Origin: Anseranas semipalmata | Lineage: Eukaryota > Chordata > Aves > Anseriformes > Anseranatidae | Assembly (NCBI GenBank): GCA_013399115.1 | Contig: VXAA01004204.1 | Span: 306,315 to 370,314 of the forward strand | Direction: 5' to 3' | DNA length: 64,000 nucleotides | Shown here: piece by piece, positions 26,286 through 37,480 of the stretch | Layout of the letters: every line of letters starts with the position of its first letter | Position numbering within the stretch: the first letter of the stretch is position 1 | The notes under the pieces: generated by a model | Databases searched by the model: none | Told to the model about the DNA's origin: nothing | Seen by the model: only the letters and a program-made list of their open reading frames with translations | Made by a program: the position numbers and the translations under genes

Positions 26286-26335
26286 AAACTGGTGTAAACT
26301 GAAGTTCCTCCATTGATTTAAACAGAGGAAACCAG
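26286..26335. repeat. Ancient palindromic fossil (TGGTGTAA...CATTGA type)
   Basis: AAACTGGTGTAAACTGAAGT, then TCCTCCATTGATTTAAACAG and AGGAAACCAG resemble a widespread amniote palindrome with TGGTGTAACTCCATTGACTT and its inverted arm CAATGGAGTTACACCA. It is short and diverged, so the call is tentative. Confidence 0.35.
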
Positions 26336-26967
26336 AGCACGTGTTGTACTGTCTGTGGGTTCTTTGCTTCTTACACAACAAGGCAGCTCTCATCTGTAAT
26401 CTGAATAGGAGCTGCATAAACTATGTGGCTATGCTGACACAGTCATAGCAAGTGACATGGAAGTGCAGTGTGTGTTTGCAGTGCTGCTGGGGCATGATGC
26501 TTTTCATCAGGTGGTCTGTTTCCTCATATATCATATGCAATAAAGAAAACTATAGGAAGGAATTAAATGTTGAGGTTTTCTCACACTTCTGTAATCTACA
26601 GCCATTCATTCCAATTTTACCAAATCAAAAATTTGCCTTGCTTTTGGCTATTCACAGTACTGACTGAAAGATGTTTTCAAGGAGAATTACTAATCCCAAC
26701 AAGCTTGGCTGTAGTCCTAATGTAATGCTTGTGCTTAAGTCACACAGCAGGAGAATCCCTTTAACAGATATTAAATGTCAACCTAGGAGACAAGTAGCCC
26801 CTGCTGAAATCAATATCCACTAGCACAGCAGCCATTTAGTGGTTATTCATTAAAACAGCAGGCTGCTTCTTCCACAGAATTAAAGACAAAATCCTTATAA
26901 GAAGTTGATCACTCTGTATTCTCTGCCTTGGAATTTTTGAAACATGAAGGCAGGTTTATTAAGAATC

Positions 26968-26983
26968 TTTTTTTTTTTTTTTT
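26968..26983. repeat. Poly-T run, 16 nt
   Basis: T16 followed by GGCAG. It resembles a splice acceptor tract, but the downstream sequence has early stops and no good donor. Confidence 0.9.
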
Positions 26984-27740
26984 GGCAGAAGATGACTTTT
27001 ACAGCCTGGATTGTTATAAAAGTTCATAGTAGGGGTATGTCTGTGTGACATTATGAAAATGTGTAAATCCGTCAAAAAGGCTTAGCATTCTCACATATTA
27101 ATAAGCTGTGTTTGGATTGAAATGAAGTGGAAAATGACCATGAAATTCTACCCCATTTATACAAATAACAACAGCCAACAGCCAACTGTTTTGAAGAAAA
27201 TTTAAAAGATGTTTTTTGAAGGTTCTGTTTTTTAAGCATGTGTTATTTTAATGGCGTAAGAGTTATTTCAGTGTACATTCTAATTGGTTGGTTTATACAT
27301 AAGAATGAGGTATTATGATTAACAATAACAAGTAGAAGGTGAAAAGGTAACAGTTCCTGTTTTCATTAGCTCATATCACCCCACTAAATTGGAAATACAT
27401 ATAGATTAAAAAGAAAGTCATTAATATTTCTAGGTGAATTAATAGGGAAAAAACCACAATGTTTGCATATACCTATCACAAAATGGTTCATTTTTTTCCT
27501 AATTAGAATGGGAAAATATTTATTTAGGATATTGATAAGTAGGTGTGACAGCTCCTTTCAAGGAACACATAAGTCAGCCTTTATCCAAAAAACAACTAAT
27601 GATAGGTGTTGGGCAACAGAGAACTATTAGATTGAAAAATCTATTTTTTTTTTTTTTTCAATTACAGGTTTCTTAATTGATATTATGAAGTCAGAAGGAT
27701 TTTCTTTTAGGTTCATAAGTTGGACTTGACAGGAAGGTGG

Positions 27741-27769
27741 TTTTTTTGTTTGTTTGTTTGTTTGTTTTT
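27741..27769. repeat. (TTTG)n simple repeat
   Basis: T7 followed by about five GTTT units. Confidence 0.95.
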
Positions 27770-30184
27770 CCTATCCTAGAGAGTTTTACGTACTTCAGAT
27801 GACAAAGAATCCAAAACATTTTTTAGTTAATGTCCCTGTAACTATGATGTATCTCTTCATAGTGTGGACTTTTGTACTAATAATTAATCAACAATCTCTA
27901 GTTTTTAACAAAATGTTTCAAGTGGATTTAGGAAGTTCTGGACTATTTAGCCCAGACACTTTTCCATTGTACCCTAATTACAAAACAAAACAAGCAAACA
28001 AAAACTCGTTATATGAAAGAACATAGTTGAACTTCTGTAAGTCTGCAGGCTTCATTAGCCCTGAAAGTTTTTCACCAAGTATTGGTATGTGGTGTCTTTC
28101 TGGCTGTAACAGGAATGTTACACAAAAGGCAGAGGTGCTCCCTCAACTTCTTTATATACCTGTAGGGCATAATATGATTTTCTCTCTTAAACTGTACATC
28201 TTTGGAAATGGAATTAGTATTTCTTGAAGAAAACAAAAGTAAGCTAAACTGAGGTTGTGAAGATAACATGTCTTAAGCATCCAGCAAGGATGGTATTTAG
28301 AAAGACTTAAGTAGGAAAAGGAAATACGAGTGCAGTCAGATATAACCCTTATTTTCTATGGCTTGATTTTGATATACAGTAATCATCAGAGGGTTAGAGA
28401 GTGAGCTGGCCTCCCTTGCACCTGGCCTGCGGGTGACATTCTGCAAGAAGGATTACAGCTGTAGTTTTCTTTGATCTTCTGTCACCAGAGTCCTTTAATT
28501 ACTCTACGAATCTCAAACAACTGTAGTGTTGCTTTAACATCTGGTGGTTAAAGTGTAACAAATCCTGTACCTCTGTTGTGTAGGTGCCTTGAATAAGCCC
28601 AGCAGCATATGGTGTGTTAATAAAAGTAACATGATTTTTCTGACACTCTTTCTAATATAAGTAGGAGTAATGGATGTTCAGCATTATCAAGAGTTAAGCC
28701 AATTTTATGTAGAATATGGATATACGTGACATATAGACATTTTCAGACATAGGTCTGAAAAATTTGGCTTAATGGCCACTATATACCTTTTATGCTTTAG
28801 ACCTAAGAACTGTTCCTCGCTACTAACTATGGATGCAAAATGTTTATGAGAAACACTCAGGAACACTGGAATAAAGCTAACAGGAGAATCCTACAGCAGA
28901 TTACAAATTTGAGACAAAGTCAATTAAGTCTTTGTGTTAATGAGAGGAAACACTTACTTAAGCAATAACTTTAGTTCCACGAGTTCAATAATACTGTGAT
29001 TAGAAACATTCTTTGGGTTCAGGCTTCTTTGGTGGCTGAATTTTTAAACGAAACTTAAAAAAAAAGTTATAGGAAAGTAATTCGACACTCCTCTGTCTCC
29101 CTCCCTGATGTCTTAGTTCAATTTTAAATGAAAAGTGACAGTACTTTAAAATCCAGTGAAATTATTATGCCTGGCTACTTCAAATGATACTTGGAAAAGC
29201 AATTAGAAGCCACTGAATGAATGCATGCTATTCAATGGCTGGCCTGGCTGACAATTTGTAGTCTGAGATTTGAAAAGGACACTAAAGTGTAAGACCTACA
29301 TGACTGTTACATTGGTCTCATTAATATTAATCAATATATCCTTTCCCTTACTGTCAATATGAGAGAGCAAAAGAACATCTACACAACAGTCAGAGAGATG
29401 ATGCATAATTATTAGAAGTATTTTGATGCAAAGAGATATTTAAAAATGATTCTTCTCTTCCTGAGGCAGCTTAGCACAACAATTCACTAATAATTCAATA
29501 AGACCTGCCTCTTACTAATAAAATGCACATAAGAATAGATAATTGGTTGCCAGCGAAGAACTACCAAAGCAAAAAACAACCAAACAAAAGTATGAGGAAC
29601 CTGGGCCCAGATTTCACCTCTCTCTGGAAGAACTAGTTTCATTAAGAGCAGGCTGTATTCTGCTGACATATAACATGTTTGGTGTCAAAAGTCATTAGAG
29701 AGATATTAAAATGTTACAATTTTTTGACCAGTGAAAATGTTCCCAGAACTGTTACAGTAATTTGGGAACATAGTACGGAAGGTATCATTGTAAAGTAAGT
29801 GTGATGCTTTTACACAGATAGATTTCTAGAGGAGATGGTCCCATATTTGTTCTTCCTACAGGAAGAAATTCTCATATTTTTCTTGTTATCCATCATCTAC
29901 CTTGTCATTGTTAAAACTAGCTGAATTTGCAGAAGCACAGATTATTTATTGATAGGCTATTTTTCTCCAAAGTCAAAAGTAATCCAATGACAGAACATTG
30001 TATTGTGGCAGAATGTTAAAAGATTGCCCAGTTTTGAGAATATCCTGGTTACTGTTCAGAGCATTGAACCCATATGCTAGCCACATGAAATGGGAAAGAC
30101 TCATACAAAAAGCAGAAATAAAATGGGGCAAAACATTATCGTTCTTTCAGCTGTAACTAAAACTGCCTTCACTTTTCTTCCCAG

Positions 30185-30305
30185 AACAGGCCACTACAGG
30201 AAGAAAAATTGAAACATTTTATTCAAGAATGGGACCAAACTTGTTTATTGTCTGCCAAGCCTTCACCAAGAAAGGAATTGCCAACTGCTATTAGAGTTAA
30301 AGATG
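30185..30305 (+). CDS. Candidate internal coding exon, gene not recognised
   Basis: Seen: a pyrimidine-rich stretch (about 30160-30182) ends in CCCAG at 30180-30184. It is followed by 121 nt and then the donor ATG|GTAAGA at 30306, a good match to the vertebrate consensus. Read from 30185 in phase 0, one frame is open throughout (40 codons plus one base, so the exon exits in phase 1). The other two frames hit stops. The peptide is hydrophilic and looks protein-like: QEEKLKHFIQEWDQ near the start, a possible short amphipathic helix, then AKPSPRKELPTAIRVKD at the end. No domain is recognisable in 40 residues. No partner exon is evident within roughly 30 kb on either side, so the exon would sit between very long introns, as in large vertebrate genes. 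An alternative acceptor AG at 30188-30189 would change frame and meet a stop. Alternatives are a chance splice-like ORF or a pseudoexon. The exon call is moderately sure; the gene identity is unknown. Confidence 0.6.
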
Positions 30306-30960
30306 GTAAGAGATACAATGTTCTTATTGCTTGAATGGATGGTTGTTATTAGGGAGGTAGAAATTAGATCAAAATGATCATTACACAATATGTGACAAGA
30401 CAGAGATTAGAGGAGGAAGGCAAAGCAGATATCATATGCAGCAGAACTGCACTGGCAAGAATCTGAACCCAGAAGAGATGCTGACGTGCACACCCGAAAA
30501 GGGGTTGGAGGCAGTATGTACAGCTTTCTCTCTGCTGTCTTCCTCCATCCGTCTGTCAAAGTAAATTGATTGTCAGCAAATATGGAAGCAGAAGAAAAGA
30601 AAGAAAATTCTTTATTCCATTGACTAGGGCAAGTGCTGTGAATTTGAAGTTATTTTACATTTGGATGGCCCTGTGAGTAGAGCTTCGGTACCTAAATCTG
30701 GCTATGTTACGACAGCGGACATGGGTGAATGATTTAAGTAGAGGCTAGCCAGAATGTGGGATACACCTTAATTCTGCTGCTTTTCTCTGTAAAACTTGTG
30801 TGCATTGAAAAAAATATATAGGATACTGCTGGTATCCTAATGGTTCAACATCATGCATTTCTTCACGAACCACACACAGATTGTCTACATAAGGTGTTCC
30901 AGTGGCTGAGGATGGTAAGCCAATAATCTGGCTTCTTTAAATTAAAATAAATACATCATC

Positions 30961-31038
30961 ATGTGCGTGTGTGTGCATACATATGGACATATATATATAT
31001 GTATGTATGTGTACATAGGTGTTGTTGTTTGTTTTTGT
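30961..31038. repeat. Compound GT/AT/GTAT simple repeat
   Basis: GTGCGTGTGTGTGC, then (AT)n, then (GTAT)n, then (GTT)n form a decayed compound microsatellite about 650 bp downstream of the candidate exon. Confidence 0.85.
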
Positions 31039-31930
31039 TACAATGTGTTAGAATATTGCATGTAGAAAAGCCTCCTAAGTAAAAACAGCAACTGCACTCT
31101 TTCTATAACTGAGAAGCGAATATTCAACTCAATAGCATTTTTTCTTTCAATTGCCTCTCTGATTCACTGAGAGAGATTTGATAAGAATTAGGATGAATTT
31201 CAGTCTTAACGGATTCACATCACTCCTGGATTTGGTCCCCAGTGTATAAAAATAGAAAATACAATCAGATTAGATTGCTGCATTTCCCTGTTTATTAGCC
31301 ATTATTTCTCATTGTATTGTTTGTTTCATTTGTTTGTTTTGCTTTTTGCTTCCTGACAAGGCTATTGAAGACTGCCTACAGAGAAACCACTTACTCAAAT
31401 TGCTCCTTGTGGAGGGAAGGCAGAGTTTTAGAAATAAAGCTTGGAGAGCTAAACAGCAGATTCTGACTTCTTTTCTGTGTGCATAACCTTAACTGACTTT
31501 GTTGTTGGTTCTGCAAACAGCTGGGGATAGATTCAGTACCCCTGTACAATTTTCAGGATGTGAATAAAGGGATGATGCTGGTTTTATCTCAGGAGTTTTG
31601 GATTATTAATGTTATTTGGGCACAAAGCTGAGTTTCTACTAATACTTGATAGAAATTATATCCTTGCTCCATTACAAATAGAAGATTTGAGTGAGCATGG
31701 GAAAACACAGGGAAGCATCAGAGGAAGCAGCTGTGGTGGCTGAAAGAGGACCAACACAAGCCACAGGACAATGCTAGTAATGTCTTCCCCACCTTGCTAC
31801 CAAAGTGCTTGACCAAACACTGAGGCTAAAGCTAGACTTCTGCAAAATGTCAGGCAAACAAACTTACTCTTACCCTGTTGAAAGACCATTATTTTCCCCT
31901 ACTGATGCACTGTAAAAGCCTGAAACTTTA

Positions 31931-31970
31931 GATTTCTTTAGGTGCCTTGAGATTTCTCTAGGTGTCTTGA
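31931..31970. repeat. Tandem duplication of a 20-bp unit
   Basis: GATTTCTTTAGGTGCCTTGA is followed immediately by GATTTCTCTAGGTGTCTTGA, differing at two positions (both T/C transitions). The TTAGGTGCC text recalls arms of old palindromic repeats, so it may lie in one. Confidence 0.95.
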
Positions 31971-34900
31971 GTGTCTAAACAAGTTAGGAAAGGTTTCCTG
32001 AGGTGGCCTCTGGAGTACACAAATAGCATTTTAGGTTCCCAAGCGCTTGGTTAAGTGCCTGCCTTTGAGCTGTGATGAAATCAGACCAAAAGGCTACAGA
32101 AAGCTTTGCTTTATGGTCGTCTGCTTGTCAGCAAGGCAGAGTCAGCAACTCAAAGACAAAAATGTTCACCAATTTCTATCATCTCTGCTTTGCTTACATG
32201 CTCTCTGATTCTTCTAACTGGTATCAGAAGGGCTGCTGACTCTGTGTGCTCCTCCTCTTCTTGTTAGCAGGGATAGTTTGAATGAACCCCAAAAGAATTC
32301 AAGACTTCTAGGTAACAATGTAGCAATAATTGCATGAAGGGACTTATATTTTTAATAAGTAAATTCTACAGCCATTGAACATAACTAAATTGCAGCTTTA
32401 TTATTTATGGCTCGGGTAAAGATTTAATAAATGTAATTCTCTGCATCACCTTCTTTAAATGTCTTTGCCTGTCATCAGTTATACATTACGTTAGTATTTT
32501 TCCTAAGGCAGTTGTTGATTAGGAGAAGAACACTACATCAGGTGGTACATTAAAGCTGAGAAGAGGAAGGACTGCTTTTCTGTGATGGAGCTTGTGTGGT
32601 GCAGTAACCTATGTGCTGGGTGTCACTGATCAACAGTGGTCTTAATCAAAAGCATATGATTTCTTCCAGCTGTTAAGGACATTATTTGGATTTGTAGTCA
32701 TTGCTATGCTGAATCAGATGAGTTGTCTCCACAGTTTAGAACAGTATCTTGAACTTTCACCAATGAGGCAGAGGCAAGGGAACAGGCAATAGCAGAGTAA
32801 TATTAACAGAGACAGGGATTCTCAGCGTTCACCGGAGAATGTTTTGTTCCCTGCAGCATGAGTTGTTATGCCTGTAACAGATCACTCCCTGATGGAAATC
32901 AGTGGTTTTATGCTATTTTGTTTCAGCTGAGAATATGAGATTTGGCACAAGGTATAGACTCTCTTTGTTTTTCGTCTATTTTATCCTTCCTGAGATGTAC
33001 TTATTGTTTTAAAAAACATGCAATACTTTCTCTGAATGCTATTAAGAGATTGGCTTCTACAGTCCATCAAGACAATAAATATTATAGGTTATGTGTGATA
33101 TGCAATTTTGTTAGTGGCCAGACTTAAATATAATACACTTTGATATAATTGAGTCCTTCTGTGTTGTTGTGTTCTATCAAAATGTACACAGAAGTTTCTG
33201 TCTTACCTTCTGTCTGTATCAAAATACATTTTAAATGCTATAATCATAGCTCATCTTAATTGAAAGTGTTTTCTGTGTTTGTGATTAAATTAGCCAGATG
33301 GGCTAATCTGTGCATATTCAACTACTGGTGAAAATAGAGACTACTCCTATTCCAGGGAGGTTTTTTTTTTTTTTTGTCTTTCCAGAAGAAACATCCCTTA
33401 TTTATAAAGACATGAATTCATTTTTAGTATAATTGAAAACGTGACAGTCCAGTCCAAGAATCACTATTAGTCTAGGTTCAATTCTTACAGGAAAAGAAAG
33501 AAAGAATAATAATGCAGTTAAAATTGTTATACGCGCACTTCCTAGTTTGTAGACCTTTTTCTTGTGTTGTACTCACCTCTCCATTGCTCCTCTGGGTACT
33601 GAGGTTGATGGTTTCATGCTGGTGGCAGTGGAGGGGTGTTAATGGTGAATCATCATCTGGAATCCTTTGCTGTGATGAATATGATGCCTGTGTTAATGGT
33701 TTCCTCTTCCTCACTCTAGGATTGATTTGGAGTCATTTTTATACATTTGCTAATATGCTTTTATATCTTTGCTATGTCTTCATCTTCAGTGCAGTTCCAT
33801 ATTATAATTGAGTTTGTTATAGATGATGCCTTTTACATAAGCTAGGTTATTATTTCTTTGTTCCCTTTGTTACCCGTAAAACCAGTTCTGTCCAGCTCCA
33901 GGGCTCCATTTCTTCAGCTGACCTTCAACTTTCACAACTAAGTGAGTGGCTTATAGCTGTGGGGTCTCCAGTGCCAGCCTGTGCCCCTTTCTTCCAGCAT
34001 CCTGTGCTTGTAGCCTCTTCTCTGCATCCTGTCTTCACTGCTCAAGGCCTCTGGTGTTGTACCAGGCCTGACTTTCTCTGTGCTACATCATCATGTTAGA
34101 GTCATAAATACCTCATTCTGCATAGCATAACTGCTTGTTATTGCTTTTTATGTAAACTTATATGAAGCTGTACTATACAACGAAAAGTAATAAATTAGCC
34201 ATAGACAACTGGTCAGTTAGGGAAATTGCTGTCACAGCTAAACTATGTAAAATAAAGCTGGAGGCAGGTCAAGAAAAGTTCAGATGGAACAAACCTGCTG
34301 AGCCTCAGTCCTCTGGCCTTCAGTGCTGTACAAAGCTTACAGCCTGTTTCTAGCGATGGTAATACTGCATTACAGGGCTATGCGGTTACACCATCTTTTA
34401 TTTATTTCTCTTTTTGTTACATCTTACCTGAGACAGCACAGGGAGAACTGATCTTTCATATAATGATGTTATAAGGAAATGGGTCATTATTCTGGGCAGA
34501 GAGTTCTCAGCAGTTCAGTTGCTGAGGAACAGCTCACAAAAAGCCTTCAGTCGAAGCTTATCACAGACTCTGCCTCTGATTACTGTGCATGTTATTATTG
34601 TTTTCTTGCTGCTATACCACTATGGCCAGGACACCACTCTTTTTTGATAACGTGTTATCTTCTCCCCACTCTGTGAGTCCCAAATGTCTATACTGGAACC
34701 AGTAAGAGCAGATGAAACTAAAATTCATGCCAGTAAATAGATTCATGAAACGGGGAAAACCTGTGTTTTTCCACATATATCTCAGTGCAGCACGGCTTCG
34801 TACCTGCCTCCTGACTTCATTCAAACAGTAAGCTGTGCATGGTGGCATCCAGGTGACATCCTTCTTCCTCTGATGAACACAATGTCTCTTGGGAGCAAAT

Positions 34901-37479
34901 GGGCCAATCTTTCTGCTTGTAAATATTTCAGAAGTCAGCTTGGTTGTAAGAGGTGTGAACAAATTTGATGTCAAATGTATGAAAGTAGGTGACGGATGAA
35001 AAACATAGGTGATTATAATTAAGTCATTTCTAACAGAATCTAAATGTAGCTAATTCCAGCCAAAGATGAATCAGCTTAATTTTCAAACTGAGAGTGGTGC
35101 TGCCAAGGCAGCTGTATTCAGCCTTGTAAGAGGAATTGATTTTTGTTATTGCTTTACCTTAATCAAATGTGAGTGAATTTATTTCAAACTAATTGAAAGG
35201 AATTATTTCAAATCTACTGTAGGCAAGCCCCCTTCAGCCTGGTTGCCATAGGTACTCCTAAGAATATAGTCACAGCTGCCTGGAGCTTAGCTCTGGCTGC
35301 AAAGTGTGCCTGAGCTCTTCTCTAGCTATAGTAATGCTACTGCTGGTGTCTGAGCCAGCTAGGGTAATACTAACTTTTATGGGTTAAAACTGCGTTATAG
35401 GTACCATGCAATGTTGTAGAAGATACTGGGAAGGGATTTCTATCCTATCTGTCAGAATACAAAGATTGTTAGCTTTAATTTGGGCTCTGTAAATAAGAGT
35501 TGTTTCTAAATGAGACAAGACAGGAAAGAGTAAATTCAGTACTATTATCTGAATGAAGAAAAAGTATATTAAGATCCAGAGAACATTTTCTACAGAGCTA
35601 ACAGACTAAAATGAGGTGACACTTAGGACTTTGGTACCTGTGGAACATCAAGTTCCAGCTGCCTACCTTCTCCAACCTAGCTGAAAATTTTTCTCCTCAT
35701 CAAGACCTGAATCACAAGTGGTGTCTGTTTTTTATCTCAATGTAGCTTCATTTCTGGATGAACCAAATGCTATGAAAGGAAAAACTTATATGCCTGTTTG
35801 TCCCAGTGGGTAGGTCAAGACATTATTTCAGACCTGATAAATGTATACCTTATGTATTCTTCAAGTTTTGCACTATTTTCTGGATGATATGTTTGGCTTG
35901 ATACTTAAGGCCTGTAGGAGATCTGAAAGCAGTTTTTATTTTTTGCTGTCGTAGGAGGGAGAAAAGATCTCTTTAGACTCCTCCAGAGCTGTTACATAAA
36001 TTTCTGAGTTGCCATACAGGGTTCCAAATTACCTGTATTAACTCAGGAAATGGGCTTGTCTGTTTTTGAGTATAGCTGGATGAAATCTGGTTTAATGAGC
36101 AGCAATTGTACAGAATGGAAACAAGATGTTATGGCAAAAAGAATAGGGTGGAGAGTAGTAAGGAAAACATTATAATGCTGCTATACCAATAAATCAACCA
36201 TCTAATCTCAACTATGATACTGTAAGTCTTGGTCTCAGAAAGGATATTGAAAGACTATGGAGAGGTCAGATAGAGGTGACAAGAAATGGCACAGGGAGAA
36301 ACACTTTAGCCTGAAGATAGTTTTAAAACCTAGCTCTGCTTATTTTAGAAAAACACCAGATAAGAGTAAACTCAATAGTTGAATAGTTCAGTAATTCAGA
36401 TTGTCTCTTTTACCTCTTTTTATGACACAAAGCAAAAGGAACTGTTGCATTGAGAGTGATGAGTCCTTGAATCAATGGATTTAGCAAAGTTCAAGGAGGA
36501 ATAGAACAAGTTTATTGCAATTAATGGTACTAGCAAAAAGACTTTACAAGGAATAAAAAATTTTGTAAATCGGGATTTGACCCCTCTCCAGCAGCTAAGG
36601 ATTAGAACAACTTTCTTTGGGAGGTAAAATTATCTCCACCCCTATTCCTCAACATAGGAGCTGATCTCAGGCCAGATCCAGGACTTCTTGTTCTTCTGGT
36701 AGGGGAGTTTTAAGAAATTCTTATGCTGACAGTGTGCATACTCTTGTAATGTCTCAAAAGACCTTCCATTTATTTAATACTGTGAACTTTCAATATATAT
36801 TCTGATAACTTCCCTCATCCCATGACTGCTTCTACATATGCTATATCTTCTAGAGCAACATATTTGAAGAAATTACTCTTTTATCTCAATTTACATTAGT
36901 AGAGATTTTCAAAATTATTTTAAAGTCTGGATTTTTTTCAACAAGTATTTTTAAACTTCATTTTTTAAAACTTCAGTTGTATAATAATCATATGTTTTTT
37001 GGTGATTTGCCTACAATATGTTCATATCTTTTTCTTAAGTAGTTACAATTTTAGGATCCAACAATATGTAGGAGTAATTTAAATTATTATGCTTCTTGCC
37101 TTCTTAAATCTGGTAGTTCTGTACTACAGCTTGTTAGATGTTGCTTCTGCTACCAATTAGAAACTGCAAATCAAAGCCTAATTATGCATTTCAGCTATGA
37201 AAACTGTGCAATACCAAAGAGTAGGTGGATTATACTGTTTAATTCTTGACACAGCTGGTGGAATAAAAAATAGAACAGTGAAAGCATGTTCAAGGAATTG
37301 TGAAAATAAAGTTCAGAAGGTACAAGCTGGAAATCTTTGTTATGCTATTTAGTCAATGCTGTTCTACTTTCCTATGCTACGTTTTCCATATCTTCCTTTT
37401 CAGACATATAGATTTCCACAGTTGGCTGTGGAAAGAGCCAACTCTAAGAGTCACATCTCACCCCCCCTTTTTTTTTTTT

Positions 37480-37480
37480 N
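37480..37480. other. Single ambiguous base
   Basis: One N closes a C7T12 homopolymer pair, suggesting base-caller or gap-closure uncertainty in homopolymer length at this position. Confidence 0.99.

Larger units (their letters stand above)
16575..30184. other. Unique AT-rich DNA upstream of the candidate exon
   Basis: It contains the ancient repeat fossils and simple repeats listed separately and otherwise nothing I can support. The 122-codon ORF at 16749-17117 has a non-ATG start, high Leu and Ser content and no homology I recognise. The patch at 25190-25440 is less AT-rich and pyrimidine-rich on the + strand, without splice-framed ORFs. If the exon at 30185 is real, this is intron. Confidence 0.65.

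Noticed and set aside
26960..27010. Exon after the T16 GGCAG acceptor-like site
   Set aside because: The frames downstream meet stops within a few codons and no consensus donor follows at a reasonable distance.
34612..34974. 120-codon ORF on the - strand
   Set aside because: Composition is chance-like, with no recognisable family. There are no splice signals framing it and it is not in an expressed-gene context.
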